In this document: positions 1 through 7,902 of the stretch, piece by piece | Layout of the letters: every line of letters starts with the position of its first letter | How positions within the stretch are numbered: the stretch's first letter is position 1 | Source of the DNA: Mogibacterium sp. | GTDB lineage: Bacteria > Bacillota > Clostridia > Peptostreptococcales > Anaerovoracaceae | Length of the DNA stretch: 37,091 nucleotides | Assembly (NCBI GenBank): GCA_017505405.1 | Contig: JAFVPI010000080.1 | Coordinates: 1-37,091 of the forward strand | Reading direction: 5' to 3' | The notes under the pieces: model-generated | Databases searched by the model: none | What the model was told of the DNA's origin: nothing | The model's input: the letters and a program-made list of their open reading frames with translations, nothing else | Translations under genes and position numbers: made by a program

Positions 1-1091
1 GCGGACCTTTCTACTACATTGAAAAGGGCATGGGCCCTAAGTGGAAATGGCTCGGCAAGCTGTTCGCTCTCTTCGGCTCACTCGCCGGAGCTCTCGGTAT
101 CGGAACATCCACACAGGTAAACGGTATCGTAAACGCTATCAACAAGGTAGCTGTAGAAGCTGGTGCAACAAAGGTTGCTTTCACAGCATTCGGTGAGGAT
201 GCAACTTGGGTCAAAGTAATCGCTGCTATCATCATCACAGCAGGCACAATCGCCGTAATCGTCGGTGGTATCCAGAGAATCGCTCAGGTAACCGAGAGAG
301 TCGTACCTGCAATGATGGTACTCTACGTAGTATCCGCTCTGCTCGTATTCTTCTTCAACATCGGTCACCTCGGTGAAGCTCTTGTAAAGGTATTCTCCGG
401 TGCATTCGGTGCTAACGCTGAGTATGCTGCACTCGCAGGCGGAGCAGGCGCTGCATTCAGACTTGCTATCCAGAAGGGTGTTGCGAGAGGTATCTTCTCG
501 AACGAGGCTGGTCTTGGTTCCGCTCCTATCGCTGCTGCTGCTGCACAGACAAAGGAGTGCGTACGTCAGGGCATGGTATCCTCGACTGGTACATTCCTCG
601 ACACTATCGTAATCTGCACAATGACAGGTCTCTGCGTAGTTATGACAGGCGCAAACGAGCAGGGTCTCGAGGGCGTAGAAGTAACGATGTGGGCATTCGG
701 ACATGGATTCCCATGGCCAACAATGGTAGGATATGTGATCCTCGCCACATCTCTCGCACTCTTCGCATTCTCGACCATCCTCGGTTGGGACTACTACGCT
801 GAGAGATGCTTCGACTACTTCACAAACGGAAATACAGGAGCTATAAAGGCCTACAGATGGCTGTATGTAGCTGCTGTAGCTATCGGACCTTTCCTGCCGC
901 TCGGAGTTGTTTGGGACTTCGCTGACCTGATGAACGGACTCATGGCATTCCCTAACCTGGTTGCTCTGTTCGCTCTCTCCGGCGTTGTTGCAAAAGAGAC
1001 ATTCGACTTCTGGGAAAGAAGACAGTCAGGCGCATACAATGATGGACTCGAAGCAGCAAAGGCTGCAAAGAAGGCTGCTAAGGGTAAGTAG
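1..1091 (+). CDS. Sodium:alanine symporter family (AGCS) protein, 5'-truncated by window edge
   Basis: This is an integral membrane carrier that takes up alanine, glycine or a similar amino acid with Na+. The reading frame is open from base 3, before the first ATG at 30, and encodes the family motif GPFYYIEKGMG, so the gene starts upstream of the window. About 362 residues are present; AGCS proteins are usually 450-480, so roughly the first 100 are missing. The family signature GIFSNEAGLGSAP is clear at about residues 160-175, followed by several hydrophobic helices (TGLCVVMTG, GYVILATSLALFAFSTILG, YVAAVAIGPFLPLGVVW). The C-terminus is a Lys/Ala-rich tail (KAAKKAAKGK). A hairpin at 1183-1226 follows. 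Family assignment is secure; the exact substrate is not shown by the sequence. Confidence 0.93.
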   Translation, partial: GPFYYIEKGMGPKWKWLGKLFALFGSLAGALGIGTSTQVNGIVNAINKVAVEAGATKVAFTAFGEDATWVKVIAAIIITAGTIAVIVGGIQRIAQVTERVVPAMMVLYVVSALLVFFFNIGHLGEALVKVFSGAFGANAEYAALAGGAGAAFRLAIQKGVARGIFSNEAGLGSAPIAAAAAQTKECVRQGMVSSTGTFLDTIVICTMTGLCVVMTGANEQGLEGVEVTMWAFGHGFPWPTMVGYVILATSLALFAFSTILGWDYYAERCFDYFTNGNTGAIKAYRWLYVAAVAIGPFLPLGVVWDFADLMNGLMAFPNLVALFALSGVVAKETFDFWERRQSGAYNDGLEAAKAAKKAAKGK

Positions 1092-1182
1092 CCGCCGTAA
1101 CACATGGGGCTGTGCACGGCAAAGAACTCAGCTGCTCGATGTATTTTAATATCAGACAAATGATTTGATTGCATTAATACTT

Positions 1183-1226
1183 TGAACCCCTGGCAGGATG
1201 AACAACAACCTTCTGCCGGGGGTTCA
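1183..1226 (+). terminator. Hairpin after the symporter gene
   Basis: TGAACCCCTGGCAG (1183-1196) pairs with CTGCCGGGGGTTCA (1213-1226) over 14 bp with one T-G wobble and a 16-nt loop. The T-run afterwards is weak (TTGTAAAAG), so it may be a poor terminator or an mRNA 3'-end hairpin. An ATG at 1198 lies in the loop and is an unlikely start for the next gene. Confidence 0.55.
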
Positions 1227-1257
1227 TTGTAAAAGAAAAAGGGATAATTACAGATAC

Positions 1258-1680
1258 ATGGTTTTTAGCATTTCCGGAACACTTAAGAAAAGAATAACGC
1301 TCGTAATGGTTGTTCTTCTCACAGCAGTCTTCTGTGGGAGTACTGACTTGTCTTGCGATTATTTCGAACCTGCCGGAGTGTTAAAAGGAAATACAAGTGT
1401 TTCCGTTGCTCATTCTCTGCAGGCGTTTCCTGCATCAACTGCCGGAGAAGAAAGCGACAGAAACGGCGGGAATCCACATAATATTGAGAAAGGGTACGTT
1501 GCCTCAGATCTGTTCTGCAGGATCGTCAGGAAGATCCTTGGGATCCTTGTCTGCGGCCGTATTACGACATCATTTACATACCTGAAGAATTTCTGCCTTT
1601 CTATCTGCATTTCAGGCTGTGCCTTTCTTTTCTTACTTACTCACATAAGATTTATACACCTGAAGGATGGGTGCAAATAG
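1258..1680 (+). CDS. Small hypothetical secreted or membrane protein
   Basis: I do not recognise a family. The start at 1258 is preferred to the in-frame ATG at 1198, which sits in the loop of the preceding hairpin; AAAGGG at 1238-1243 is a rather distant ribosome binding site. The 140-residue product begins with a basic stretch (TLKKR) and a hydrophobic segment (ITLVMVVLLTAVFCG), like a signal anchor. The middle is polar, and a second hydrophobic segment (FCLSICISGCAFLFLLTHI) lies near the C-terminus, followed by FIHLKDGCK. It precedes another small membrane protein, so the two may work together. It could also be a spurious frame; coding evidence is modest. Confidence 0.42.
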   Translation: MVFSISGTLKKRITLVMVVLLTAVFCGSTDLSCDYFEPAGVLKGNTSVSVAHSLQAFPASTAGEESDRNGGNPHNIEKGYVASDLFCRIVRKILGILVCGRITTSFTYLKNFCLSICISGCAFLFLLTHIRFIHLKDGCK

Positions 1681-1708
1681 GTCCGTTTCATGTTTCGTAA
1701 TTTGGCAA

Positions 1709-1729
1709 TGTCTGCATAGTGTGCAGACA
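1709..1729. promoter_or_regulatory. Perfect inverted repeat upstream of the 1758 gene
   Basis: TGTCTGCA (1709-1716) and TGCAGACA (1722-1729) form a perfect 8-bp inverted repeat with a 5-nt centre, 28 nt before the start of the membrane-protein gene. It could be an operator or an RNA hairpin. No regulator can be assigned. Confidence 0.5.
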
Positions 1730-1757
1730 AGTTTTAACGTGAAATGGAGAAATAATA

Positions 1758-2255
1758 ATGAGTAGTACAAAAATAGCAATGCTGCACCTGTGGATATTGG
1801 CGGTGCAGGTGTTTTACATGTATTTATCTAATAAGAATCAGCTGAAAAACAATCGATACCTGTATCTGATTGCTGTTCCGATCGCAGTAGCTTTTCCGGT
1901 CATAATAAGCAGTCAGGACATGCAGACATATAATTTATATGAATATGCAGTTGTTTTCTGCATAGTTTTTGCTGCTGTTGTCGATTCTTCTATCTCAGCT
2001 TTATATAACAAGGAGTTTCTTACCGATGCTAACGGTATGAGCCTTACTCTTTCATATTTTCTGATATGTGCTGTAACTGCATTCCGGGGAGATATCAGTA
2101 TGGCAGTCAGGGTGGTCACATTGTTCCTTCTTGCAGGTGCTTTTCTAGTGTTCCGTTTTACAAAAAAGCACTCTTTTGGTGAGTTGATGAAAAGCATGCC
2201 TGTTGCTGTGTTATCTATTATTTGTTCGTGGCTCTTTTTGCAGTTTGGACTATAG
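1758..2255 (+). CDS. Small polytopic membrane protein, possibly a diverged A24-type prepilin peptidase
   Basis: The 165-residue product has about five hydrophobic segments and little else: residues 5-22, 33-50, 62-78, 95-108 and 118-132, plus a C-terminal helix. The start has GGAG at 1746-1749. Asp76 begins the pattern D-x7-N (Asp76, Asn84) and a Gly-Asp pair lies at 111-112 at a membrane edge. A24 prepilin peptidases carry a D-x7-N-like pattern after one helix and a GxGD motif after another, so a distant relation is possible. The second motif is RGD rather than GxGD and the spacing (36 residues) is short. I treat this as a hypothetical membrane protein with an untested suggestion of type IV leader peptidase ancestry. 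Confidence 0.55.
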   Translation: MSSTKIAMLHLWILAVQVFYMYLSNKNQLKNNRYLYLIAVPIAVAFPVIISSQDMQTYNLYEYAVVFCIVFAAVVDSSISALYNKEFLTDANGMSLTLSYFLICAVTAFRGDISMAVRVVTLFLLAGAFLVFRFTKKHSFGELMKSMPVAVLSIICSWLFLQFGL

Positions 2256-2290
2256 ACAAATGAAAAGATAACAAAACTTTGTCAGGTAAG

Positions 2291-2514
2291 AAAAAACCCG
2301 TAAGCCTTTATTTACAAGGTTTACGGGTTTTCTGTGGTGGATGATAAGGTTCCCTTCGAACTATATGGCGTTGCCGTAAGGTAGGGAACCTTGCGAAATG
2401 CTCGACAAGCTCGCATTTCGACACGGGCTCGAAGTCTGGTGCAGAGCCTGAAACCCAGTAAAGAGAGGAGGTTGAGCGACATCATCCCATCCATTCCTCA
2501 AGGTTTCCTCAAAA
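2291..2514 (-). repeat. tRNA-3'-end repeat R1 (B tail, with an extra structured insert)
   Basis: The element starts with a 16-bp hairpin (2293-2308 with 2316-2331, one wobble) that probably terminates transcription from both sides. The core runs from TGGTGGATGAT at 2335 to GGGCTCGAA ending at 2433, but is split by about 78 nt (2346-2423) containing two perfect hairpins (AAGGTTCCCT 2346-2355 with AGGGAACCTT 2383-2392; CGAAATGC 2394-2401 with GCATTTCG 2413-2420). The B tail (2434-2514) closely matches R4 and R8. The stop codon of the next gene begins 6 nt later, at 2520. Strand is given for the tRNA-like 3' end. Confidence 0.85.
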
Positions 2515-2519
2515 GAGTC

Positions 2520-3221
2520 TTATACTCGTACATCTTTGCGCGATACTGAATCAGATGAAGAAAAAGGTAACAAGAGGCTGAAATGTCTCTTTTTTGTTTT
2601 GATCAATCCGTCTTTCTGCATCTTTCCAAGCTCCTTGGATAAGGCGGTACGCTCTACATTCAGATAATCTGCCAGCTGCTGCCGGTCGAATGGAATATCG
2701 AATTCATCTGAACCCTCCTGCAGCGACACGCTGTTCAGATATGCCATTACTCTGCCCCGGATACTCTTCGGCGAAGTGTGAAAGTTTCTTCCCGCCAGCA
2801 AAAGATTTTTATGCATGAACACATCCAGTATGTTGGTGATCAGCTTGAGTCTCCAAAGGGATGGATCCTGACTATACGCTCCGGGAGGTCCAATTCGGAG
2901 CATCAATACTCTGCATCTTTCGTTCGCAACTGCATCAACCAACATGGGCTCATCTTTGGCCATAGCATATGTCTCTGCAAATACCTGGCCTTTTCCTACA
3001 TGACTCAGAATGGTCCTGTTCCCCCACATGTCATTGCTTTCTATGCGAACACTGCCTTCAAGCACCAGGCCCATCATATTTGTTGTGCTCCCGGCATACA
3101 AAATGACTTCGTCTTTTGAGAAGTCATTCTCTGATGACTTGAGTGCCGACAAAGCCGCATCCAACTCGCTATCCTTCATGCCGCGGAATATCGCGGTTTT
3201 TTTTAGAAAGTCCTTATCCAT
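2520..3221 (-). CDS. Crp/Fnr family transcriptional regulator (sulfite-reduction locus, first)
   Basis: This is a 233-residue DNA-binding regulator with an N-terminal cyclic-nucleotide-type sensor barrel (about residues 10-130: ILYAGSTTNMMGLVLEGSVRIESN) and a C-terminal winged helix (about 155-220). The recognition helix reads VERTALSKELGKM. A ribosome binding site (GGAG) precedes the ATG. The sensor has Cys only at residue 103, so an FNR-type 4Fe-4S cluster is unlikely; the ligand is unknown. It is divergent from the ferredoxin-asr genes, with a perfect 18-bp palindrome at 3245-3262 between them, so it probably controls sulfite reduction and itself. It could be a functional HcpR-like regulator; a second Crp/Fnr gene lies at the other end of the locus. 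Confidence 0.88.
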   Translation of the reverse strand: MDKDFLKKTAIFRGMKDSELDAALSALKSSENDFSKDEVILYAGSTTNMMGLVLEGSVRIESNDMWGNRTILSHVGKGQVFAETYAMAKDEPMLVDAVANERCRVLMLRIGPPGAYSQDPSLWRLKLITNILDVFMHKNLLLAGRNFHTSPKSIRGRVMAYLNSVSLQEGSDEFDIPFDRQQLADYLNVERTALSKELGKMQKDGLIKTKKRHFSLLLPFSSSDSVSRKDVRV

Positions 3222-3244
3222 AAAAACTCCGGAAATCTTTCAAA

Positions 3245-3262
3245 ATGTGGTTATAACCACAT
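3245..3262. promoter_or_regulatory. Crp/Fnr-type operator at a class II position
   Basis: ATGTGGTTATAACCACAT is a perfect 18-bp palindrome with CRP-like TGTGG half-sites. A plausible -10 box TATACT lies at 3283-3288, 29.5 nt from the palindrome centre, which puts the centre at about -41.5 from the predicted start of transcription. That is the classical class II activator position. The operator at 4111-4126 has exactly the same spacing. Confidence 0.72.
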
Positions 3263-3331
3263 ACTTACAATACACACTTTACTATACTGATATTGGATAA
3301 ACAAGAGACAAATAATACGGAGGATACTGCG

Positions 3332-4057
3332 ATGATCAGGAAGATAATCCATATAGATGAAGAGAAATGCAACGGCTGCGGACTGTGCGCAGAGGCCTGC
3401 CACGAAGGCGCCATAGATATAGTTGACGGCAAGGCGAAGCTTGTGAGAGAAAACTTCTGCGATGGCTTCGGCGACTGCCTTCCGAACTGCCCGACAGGAG
3501 CAATCACTTTCGAGGAGAGAGAAGCACCGGCATATGATGAGGCGGCAGTAAAGGCAGCACAGGCGAAGAAAGAGGAGGAGAAGATGATGGAGCATGTACA
3601 TGAGGGTGGATGCCCGGGATCAAAGATGATGCAGTTCAAAGCGACGCAGGAAGAAAGCACACTTGAGCAGAGCCAGACCTATATGAAACCTGTTTCCAGA
3701 CTCGGTCAGTGGCCTTGCCAGATAAAGCTCCTGCCTACAGAGGCACCGTTTTATAACGGAGCCAAACTCCTGATTGCGGCCGACTGCACAGCTTATGCTT
3801 ACGCAAACATGCATGAGGACTTCATGAAGGGAAAAATCACTGTCATAGGCTGCCCTAAGCTTGATGCGATAGATTACAGTGAAAAACTTACAGACATTAT
3901 CAGGAACAACGATATAAAGAATGTGACCATAGTACGCATGGAAGTACCTTGCTGCGGAGGCCTTCAGAGAGCAGCAGAGAACGCACTCAGAAACTGTGGC
4001 AAATTCATACCGTGGCAGGTAGTCACTATTTCAAGAGACGGAAGGATACTGGATTAG
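3332..4057 (+). CDS. 4Fe-4S ferredoxin-domain protein of the sulfite reductase locus
   Basis: The start at 3332 is chosen over an in-frame ATG at 3293 because GGAGG at 3319-3323 is correctly spaced for it; the product is 241 residues. Residues about 5-60 hold two cysteine clusters, CNGCGLCAEAC and CDGFGDCLPNCP; the second has an unusual FGD insertion between its first Cys residues. The rest has a Lys/Glu linker, CPGSKMMQF, and a domain with CTAYAYANMHEDF and VPCCGG, as in a widespread family of ferredoxin-like ATP/metal-associated proteins of anaerobes. It probably carries electrons or supports cofactor assembly for AsrABC, but that is inferred from position only. The asr operon has its own promoter region about 190 nt downstream. 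Confidence 0.85.
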   Translation: MIRKIIHIDEEKCNGCGLCAEACHEGAIDIVDGKAKLVRENFCDGFGDCLPNCPTGAITFEEREAPAYDEAAVKAAQAKKEEEKMMEHVHEGGCPGSKMMQFKATQEESTLEQSQTYMKPVSRLGQWPCQIKLLPTEAPFYNGAKLLIAADCTAYAYANMHEDFMKGKITVIGCPKLDAIDYSEKLTDIIRNNDIKNVTIVRMEVPCCGGLQRAAENALRNCGKFIPWQVVTISRDGRILD

Positions 4058-4110
4058 CTTTCCGCCGAAACAGATGCAATAGTATGGTTTTTTTATATAC
4101 AAACCCAGTG

Positions 4111-4153
4111 CGTAACCATGGTTACGGAAATCAAAAAATAATGCATATATAAT
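4111..4153 (+). promoter_or_regulatory. asrABC promoter with GTAAC-N4-GTTAC operator
   Basis: CGTAACCATGGTTACG (4111-4126) is a perfect 16-bp palindrome with the form GTAAC-N4-GTTAC, which from memory matches the operator proposed for clostridial HcpR-type Crp/Fnr regulators that control asr and hcp genes. TATAAT at 4148-4153 is a perfect -10 box. The centre-to-box distance is 29.5 nt, so the operator sits at about -41.5, as expected for a directly activated class II promoter without a good -35 box. Confidence 0.75.
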
Positions 4154-4251
4154 CAAATTGGGTACGGACATTGCTCATAAAATGACGTGCCCTAATTTTT
4201 ATATATGTCGATGTAATAATGTGTAGATTAATGCAGAAACGGAGGGATACG

Positions 4252-5268
4252 ATGGGTTTTGTTTACAAGACTGAAGAGTTCAACAAAGTCCTCGAAGCTC
4301 TTGAAAGTAAGTACAGGATATTCGCGCCGGTGTTAAAAATCGGAGAGGGCCGCTTCAGAGACACTGACGTGATCCGCTACGACTACATCAGCCGCATCGA
4401 AGATGCAGAGCTGGATGAACGTTCGGATTTCTCCTTTAAGGAAATCCTGATACCTCTTTCGGAGACTATGTTCTATTTTACAGAGGATGAGATTAAAGAG
4501 GCAGACTATGATGCCCGTCCTGTAATCGTGCTGATGAGAAGCTGCGATATCCATGCGGTGAAGAGACTTGATCAGATGTATACGGGCAACGGGCCTGCCA
4601 ACGACTGGTTCTATGAGAGACTCAGAGACAGAGTGAAATTCGCGCTGATCGGATGCGGAAAGGCATGCCCTAACAGCTTTTGTGTAGACATGGGGACTAA
4701 CAGAACAAACGAGTATGCTTTCTCGATCGATATGGCAGACGGCAAGGTATACTGCGATGTCAGGGATGATGAGCTAAAGCCAGCTTTTGAAAGCACCGGA
4801 GCAAAAGCGGATGTCTCTCCTCGCTTTGTGACAGAGGCGGAGTTCAGGGTTGAAAGACCTGAAGAAGTTCCGGTAGAGCTGTTCAAGGACAAAATGTGGG
4901 ATGAGTATACCAAGCGCTGTGTCAACTGCGGGCGCTGCAACTTTGTGTGCCCGACATGCACATGCTTTACAATTCAGGATATTTTCTATACGGATAACGG
5001 CAGAGTCGGCGAGCGCCGCCGTGTGAATGCTTCCTGCATGGTAGACGGATATACTGATGTGGCAGGCGGCCTGGTAATGAGAAAGACCAATGGCGAGAGA
5101 ATGAGATTCAAGGTACTTCACAAGGTGTACGACTTCAGAAAACGCTTCGGATACGATATGTGCGTAGGCTGCGGACGCTGCGATACTGTATGCCCTGAGT
5201 ACATCTCGTTTGCGAACTGCATAAACAAGCTTAACGCGAGAGTGAAGGAGGTGTCAGCTAATGTGTAA
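4252..5268 (+). CDS. asrA: Anaerobic sulfite reductase subunit A
   Basis: AsrA is the electron-transfer subunit that passes electrons to AsrC in dissimilatory-type sulfite reduction in the cytoplasm. The ATG at 4252 has GGAGGG at 4241-4246 and gives 338 residues, typical for AsrA; an in-frame ATG at 4219 has no such site. Two 4Fe-4S motifs lie in the C-terminal third: CVNCGRCNFVCPTC at about 223-236 and CVGCGRCDTVCPEY at about 304-317. The N-terminal half (VLMRSCDIHAVKRLD, LIGCGKACPNSFC) matches the AsrA/hydrogenase beta-like family. The stop overlaps the asrB start by 8 nt (ATGTGTAA), which suggests translational coupling. Confidence 0.95.
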   Translation: MGFVYKTEEFNKVLEALESKYRIFAPVLKIGEGRFRDTDVIRYDYISRIEDAELDERSDFSFKEILIPLSETMFYFTEDEIKEADYDARPVIVLMRSCDIHAVKRLDQMYTGNGPANDWFYERLRDRVKFALIGCGKACPNSFCVDMGTNRTNEYAFSIDMADGKVYCDVRDDELKPAFESTGAKADVSPRFVTEAEFRVERPEEVPVELFKDKMWDEYTKRCVNCGRCNFVCPTCTCFTIQDIFYTDNGRVGERRRVNASCMVDGYTDVAGGLVMRKTNGERMRFKVLHKVYDFRKRFGYDMCVGCGRCDTVCPEYISFANCINKLNARVKEVSANV

Positions 5269-6064
5269 CTGTGGAAAGAATGAATATACACCTGTTCCTT
5301 CAAAGCTTCAGGATATTATAAAACACACAGCTCAGGAATGGACATTCAGGTTTACTTACGTGGGAGACGTAAAGCCCGGCCAGTTTTTCCAGATCTCTAT
5401 CCCTAAGGTCGGAGAGTGTCCTATCTCAGTCAGCGGCATCGGACCTGATTACGTTGACCTGACATTGAGAGCAGTAGGAAAAGTAACGGATTATCTGTTT
5501 GAAAACTTCAAGGCAGGCGACAGTCTCTTCCTCCGCGGACCTTACGGCAATGGTTTTGATGTGCATGAGTTTGAAGGTGGAGAGCTGATCATTGTTGTCG
5601 GCGGTACTGCAGTTTCGCCTGTAAGAGGCGTAGTCCAGTATCTGTGTGAGACTGAAAGTGCTAAAGACGTACACATGATCGCCGGATTCAAGGACCCGGG
5701 AGAGATCATGTTTAAGGCAGATCTTAAGGACTGGGCTGAGAAGATCGATCTGACACTTACTGTCGATGGCGCGCCTGAAGGATACGGCGGCAAGGTCGGT
5801 CTGGTCACAAAATACATTCCGGATATCCCAATCAGAGATATCAGCAAGTGTAAGGCCATCGTAGTAGGACCTCCTCCTATGATCAGGTTCTCTATGATCG
5901 AGCTCGTCAAGAGAGGCCTCAGCGAAGATAACGTATGGATCTCGGATTCGAGAAGGATGAGCTGCGGGATCGGAAAATGCGGACACTGCCGCATCAACGA
6001 CAAGTATGTCTGCATCGATGGTCCTGTATTCAAGTTCTCTGAACACAAGACACTGATCGATTAG
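5261..6064 (+). CDS. asrB: Anaerobic sulfite reductase subunit B
   Basis: AsrB is the NAD(P)H-oxidising flavin subunit that feeds electrons into the sulfite reductase. The 267 residues have the ferredoxin-NADP reductase fold: a flavin-binding barrel (GQFFQISIPKVGECPISVSG, residues about 40-60; LFLRGPYGNGFDV about 88-100), a nucleotide-binding domain (VVGGTAVSPVRGVVQYL about 110-126) and a C-terminal 2Fe-2S motif CGIGKCGHCRINDKYVC from about residue 235. It is co-translated with asrA (8-nt overlap), and asrC follows after 14 nt. Length and order match clostridial asr operons. Confidence 0.95.
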   Translation: MCNCGKNEYTPVPSKLQDIIKHTAQEWTFRFTYVGDVKPGQFFQISIPKVGECPISVSGIGPDYVDLTLRAVGKVTDYLFENFKAGDSLFLRGPYGNGFDVHEFEGGELIIVVGGTAVSPVRGVVQYLCETESAKDVHMIAGFKDPGEIMFKADLKDWAEKIDLTLTVDGAPEGYGGKVGLVTKYIPDIPIRDISKCKAIVVGPPPMIRFSMIELVKRGLSEDNVWISDSRRMSCGIGKCGHCRINDKYVCIDGPVFKFSEHKTLID

Positions 6065-6078
6065 CGGGAGGTGGAATC

Positions 6079-7110
6079 ATGAACAAGACGAGTTTAGATA
6101 CAAATTTAAAAAAACTGAAGAAAAACGCCTTCCGCGTATCCAAGGTCAGAGGCGAAACAGCTTCCCGCGTACGCTGCCCGGGCGGAGAGATCGATGTTGA
6201 TTCGCTTCAGCGCGTCGTCGATATAGCCAGAAAATACGGCAAAGGCATGGTAAACATCACTAATCGTCAGGGATTTGAGATCCCGGGGATCGACCTGGCT
6301 GACGTGGAAGAAGTCAACAAGGCACTTCAGCTGATCATTGAGAACAGAGGCGTCAATCAGGAGGACTATAACGGCGGATATCCTGCCTCCGGAACACGTA
6401 ATGTCGTGGCTTGTCCGGGCAAACAACTCTGCCCATTCGCCAACTATGATACAAAGAAATTCGCGCAGGAGATAGATAAGGCTATATTCCCGAACGATCA
6501 TCACGTAAAGATCGCCTTCACAGGCTGCTCGAATGACTGTGCTCACACACGTCTTAATGATTTTGGAATCATAGGCATGAGCGAACCTCAGTACAACAAG
6601 GACCGGTGCGTCGGATGCGAGCAGTGCGTCAAGTACTGCAAAAAGAGATCGGTCGGAGCCCTCAAAGTCGTAAACGGCAAGATCGAGCGTGATGCCAACA
6701 AATGCGTAGGATGTGCACTCTGTGTCAACTACTGTCCGACAAGAGCGTGGACAAGAAGTAAGGAAGAATACTTCCGTGTCGTGCTGCTTGGGCGTACCGG
6801 AAAGAAGAATCCGCGCATGGCAGAAGACTTCATGAGATGGGCTGACCACGATACTGTGAAAAAGGTCATCTGCAATGTTTATGCGTATCTTGATGAGTAT
6901 CTGGATAAAGCGGCAGTTGAGAGCAAGGAGCATATCGGCTATATCGTAGACCGTACAGGATTTGAGGAATTCCTGAAATACATCATGAAGGATGTCACAC
7001 CGAATCCGAAGTGCGAGATCCAGGGACGCATTTACTGGGGCGGCAAGCGCTATGATCAGGGTAACGAGCTTAGACAGTCGATGTTCCGCTTCTCCGAAAG
7101 AGAAGAGTAG
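6079..7110 (+). CDS. asrC: Anaerobic sulfite reductase subunit C (siroheme subunit)
   Basis: AsrC is the catalytic subunit that reduces sulfite to sulfide. The 343 residues contain the siroheme/4Fe-4S ligand pattern in two parts, CPGKQLC from residue 112 and CSNDC from residue 150, followed by two ferredoxin clusters, CVGCEQCVKYC from 177 and CVGCALCVNYC from 209. The N-terminal half has the half-domain of sulfite/nitrite reductases (NITNRQGFEIPGI). The start has GGGAGGTGG upstream. The FNT-family channel gene follows after 27 nt with its own GAAAGGA site, so reduction and export of the product are probably co-expressed. Confidence 0.96.
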   Translation: MNKTSLDTNLKKLKKNAFRVSKVRGETASRVRCPGGEIDVDSLQRVVDIARKYGKGMVNITNRQGFEIPGIDLADVEEVNKALQLIIENRGVNQEDYNGGYPASGTRNVVACPGKQLCPFANYDTKKFAQEIDKAIFPNDHHVKIAFTGCSNDCAHTRLNDFGIIGMSEPQYNKDRCVGCEQCVKYCKKRSVGALKVVNGKIERDANKCVGCALCVNYCPTRAWTRSKEEYFRVVLLGRTGKKNPRMAEDFMRWADHDTVKKVICNVYAYLDEYLDKAAVESKEHIGYIVDRTGFEEFLKYIMKDVTPNPKCEIQGRIYWGGKRYDQGNELRQSMFRFSEREE

Positions 7111-7137
7111 TCAGAAACTGACAGAAAGGATCCTGAT

Positions 7138-7902
7138 ATGTTTAATGAAGAATTCACGGCTGCTTCCAAAGGAGCAGCCGCAAAGTCCGCTCTTTTGAAG
7201 AAGAATCCGGTCGGATACTTTTTGCTGTCCATGCTGGCAGGAGCATATATTGGCTTTGGCATTCTCCTGGTATTTACATTGAGCGGAGCCCTTGCCGGAG
7301 CACCATATACTAAACTTGTGATGGGCTGCTGTTTCGGCGTTGCGCTGAGTCTTGTGGTGATAGCGGGGGCAGAATTATTTACAGGAAATAATCTGGTAAT
7401 GACTGCCGGCTTACTTCGCAAGACTGTCACCGTTGCGGATGCTTTGAAGCTATGGGGAGTCTGCTGGCTCGGAAACCTTGCCGGCTCAGCGTTTCTGGCG
7501 TTGGTATTCAGCCTGACAGGACTCTACAGCGATGCGACTTTGGGCGCTATGACAGGCGCTGCAGCAGCAAAAATGACGGCAGGTTTCATACCGCTTCTGA
7601 CAAGAGGCATGCTGTGTAATACACTGGTATGTCTGGCGGTATGGTGCGGTTTCAGAGCTAAATCGGATGCCGGTAAGCTGCTGATGGTTTTCTGGTGCCT
7701 GCTGGCATTCTTTGCAACAGGGTTTGAGCATAGTATTGCAAACATGACATTGCTGACACTGGCACTTATCAACAACGGTGGTAATGAAGCGATCAGCATG
7801 GGCGGATACTGGTTCAATCTTATTGTTGTAACTTTGGGCAACATGATCGGAGCGATTTTGTTTGTCGCACTGCCGTATCATTTTGCCTCAAAAGAAAAAT
7901 AA
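7138..7902 (+). CDS. Formate/nitrite transporter family channel, likely hydrosulfide channel
   Basis: This is a 254-residue membrane protein of the FNT family with six expected helices, including AGAYIGFGILLVFTLSGALAG, GAELFTGNNLVMTAG and WLGNLAGSAFLALVF; the TGNN-type motif and WLGNLAGS are characteristic of FNT channels. In Clostridioides difficile an FNT member encoded next to asrABC conducts hydrosulfide (HS-), and the same arrangement is seen here directly behind asrC. I therefore infer export of HS- made by AsrC rather than formate or nitrite transport. The Crp/Fnr gene behind it starts 13 nt after its stop, so the gene is probably the fourth of a five-gene asr transcript. Confidence 0.88.
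   Translation: MFNEEFTAASKGAAAKSALLKKNPVGYFLLSMLAGAYIGFGILLVFTLSGALAGAPYTKLVMGCCFGVALSLVVIAGAELFTGNNLVMTAGLLRKTVTVADALKLWGVCWLGNLAGSAFLALVFSLTGLYSDATLGAMTGAAAAKMTAGFIPLLTRGMLCNTLVCLAVWCGFRAKSDAGKLLMVFWCLLAFFATGFEHSIANMTLLTLALINNGGNEAISMGGYWFNLIVVTLGNMIGAILFVALPYHFASKEK

Noticed and set aside
78..704. Minus-strand frame of 208 codons rich in Cys, Ser and Asp
   Set aside because: It is the mirror of the symporter gene, and its composition is the usual product of reading that gene backwards.
1198..1257. ATG at 1198 as the start of the small hypothetical gene
   Set aside because: It lies in the loop of the hairpin that follows the symporter gene and has no suitable ribosome binding site; 1258 is more plausible.
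5426..6933. Minus-strand open frames of about 200-275 codons
   Set aside because: They are opposite asrB and asrC, whose motifs are complete; no domain is visible in the antisense products.
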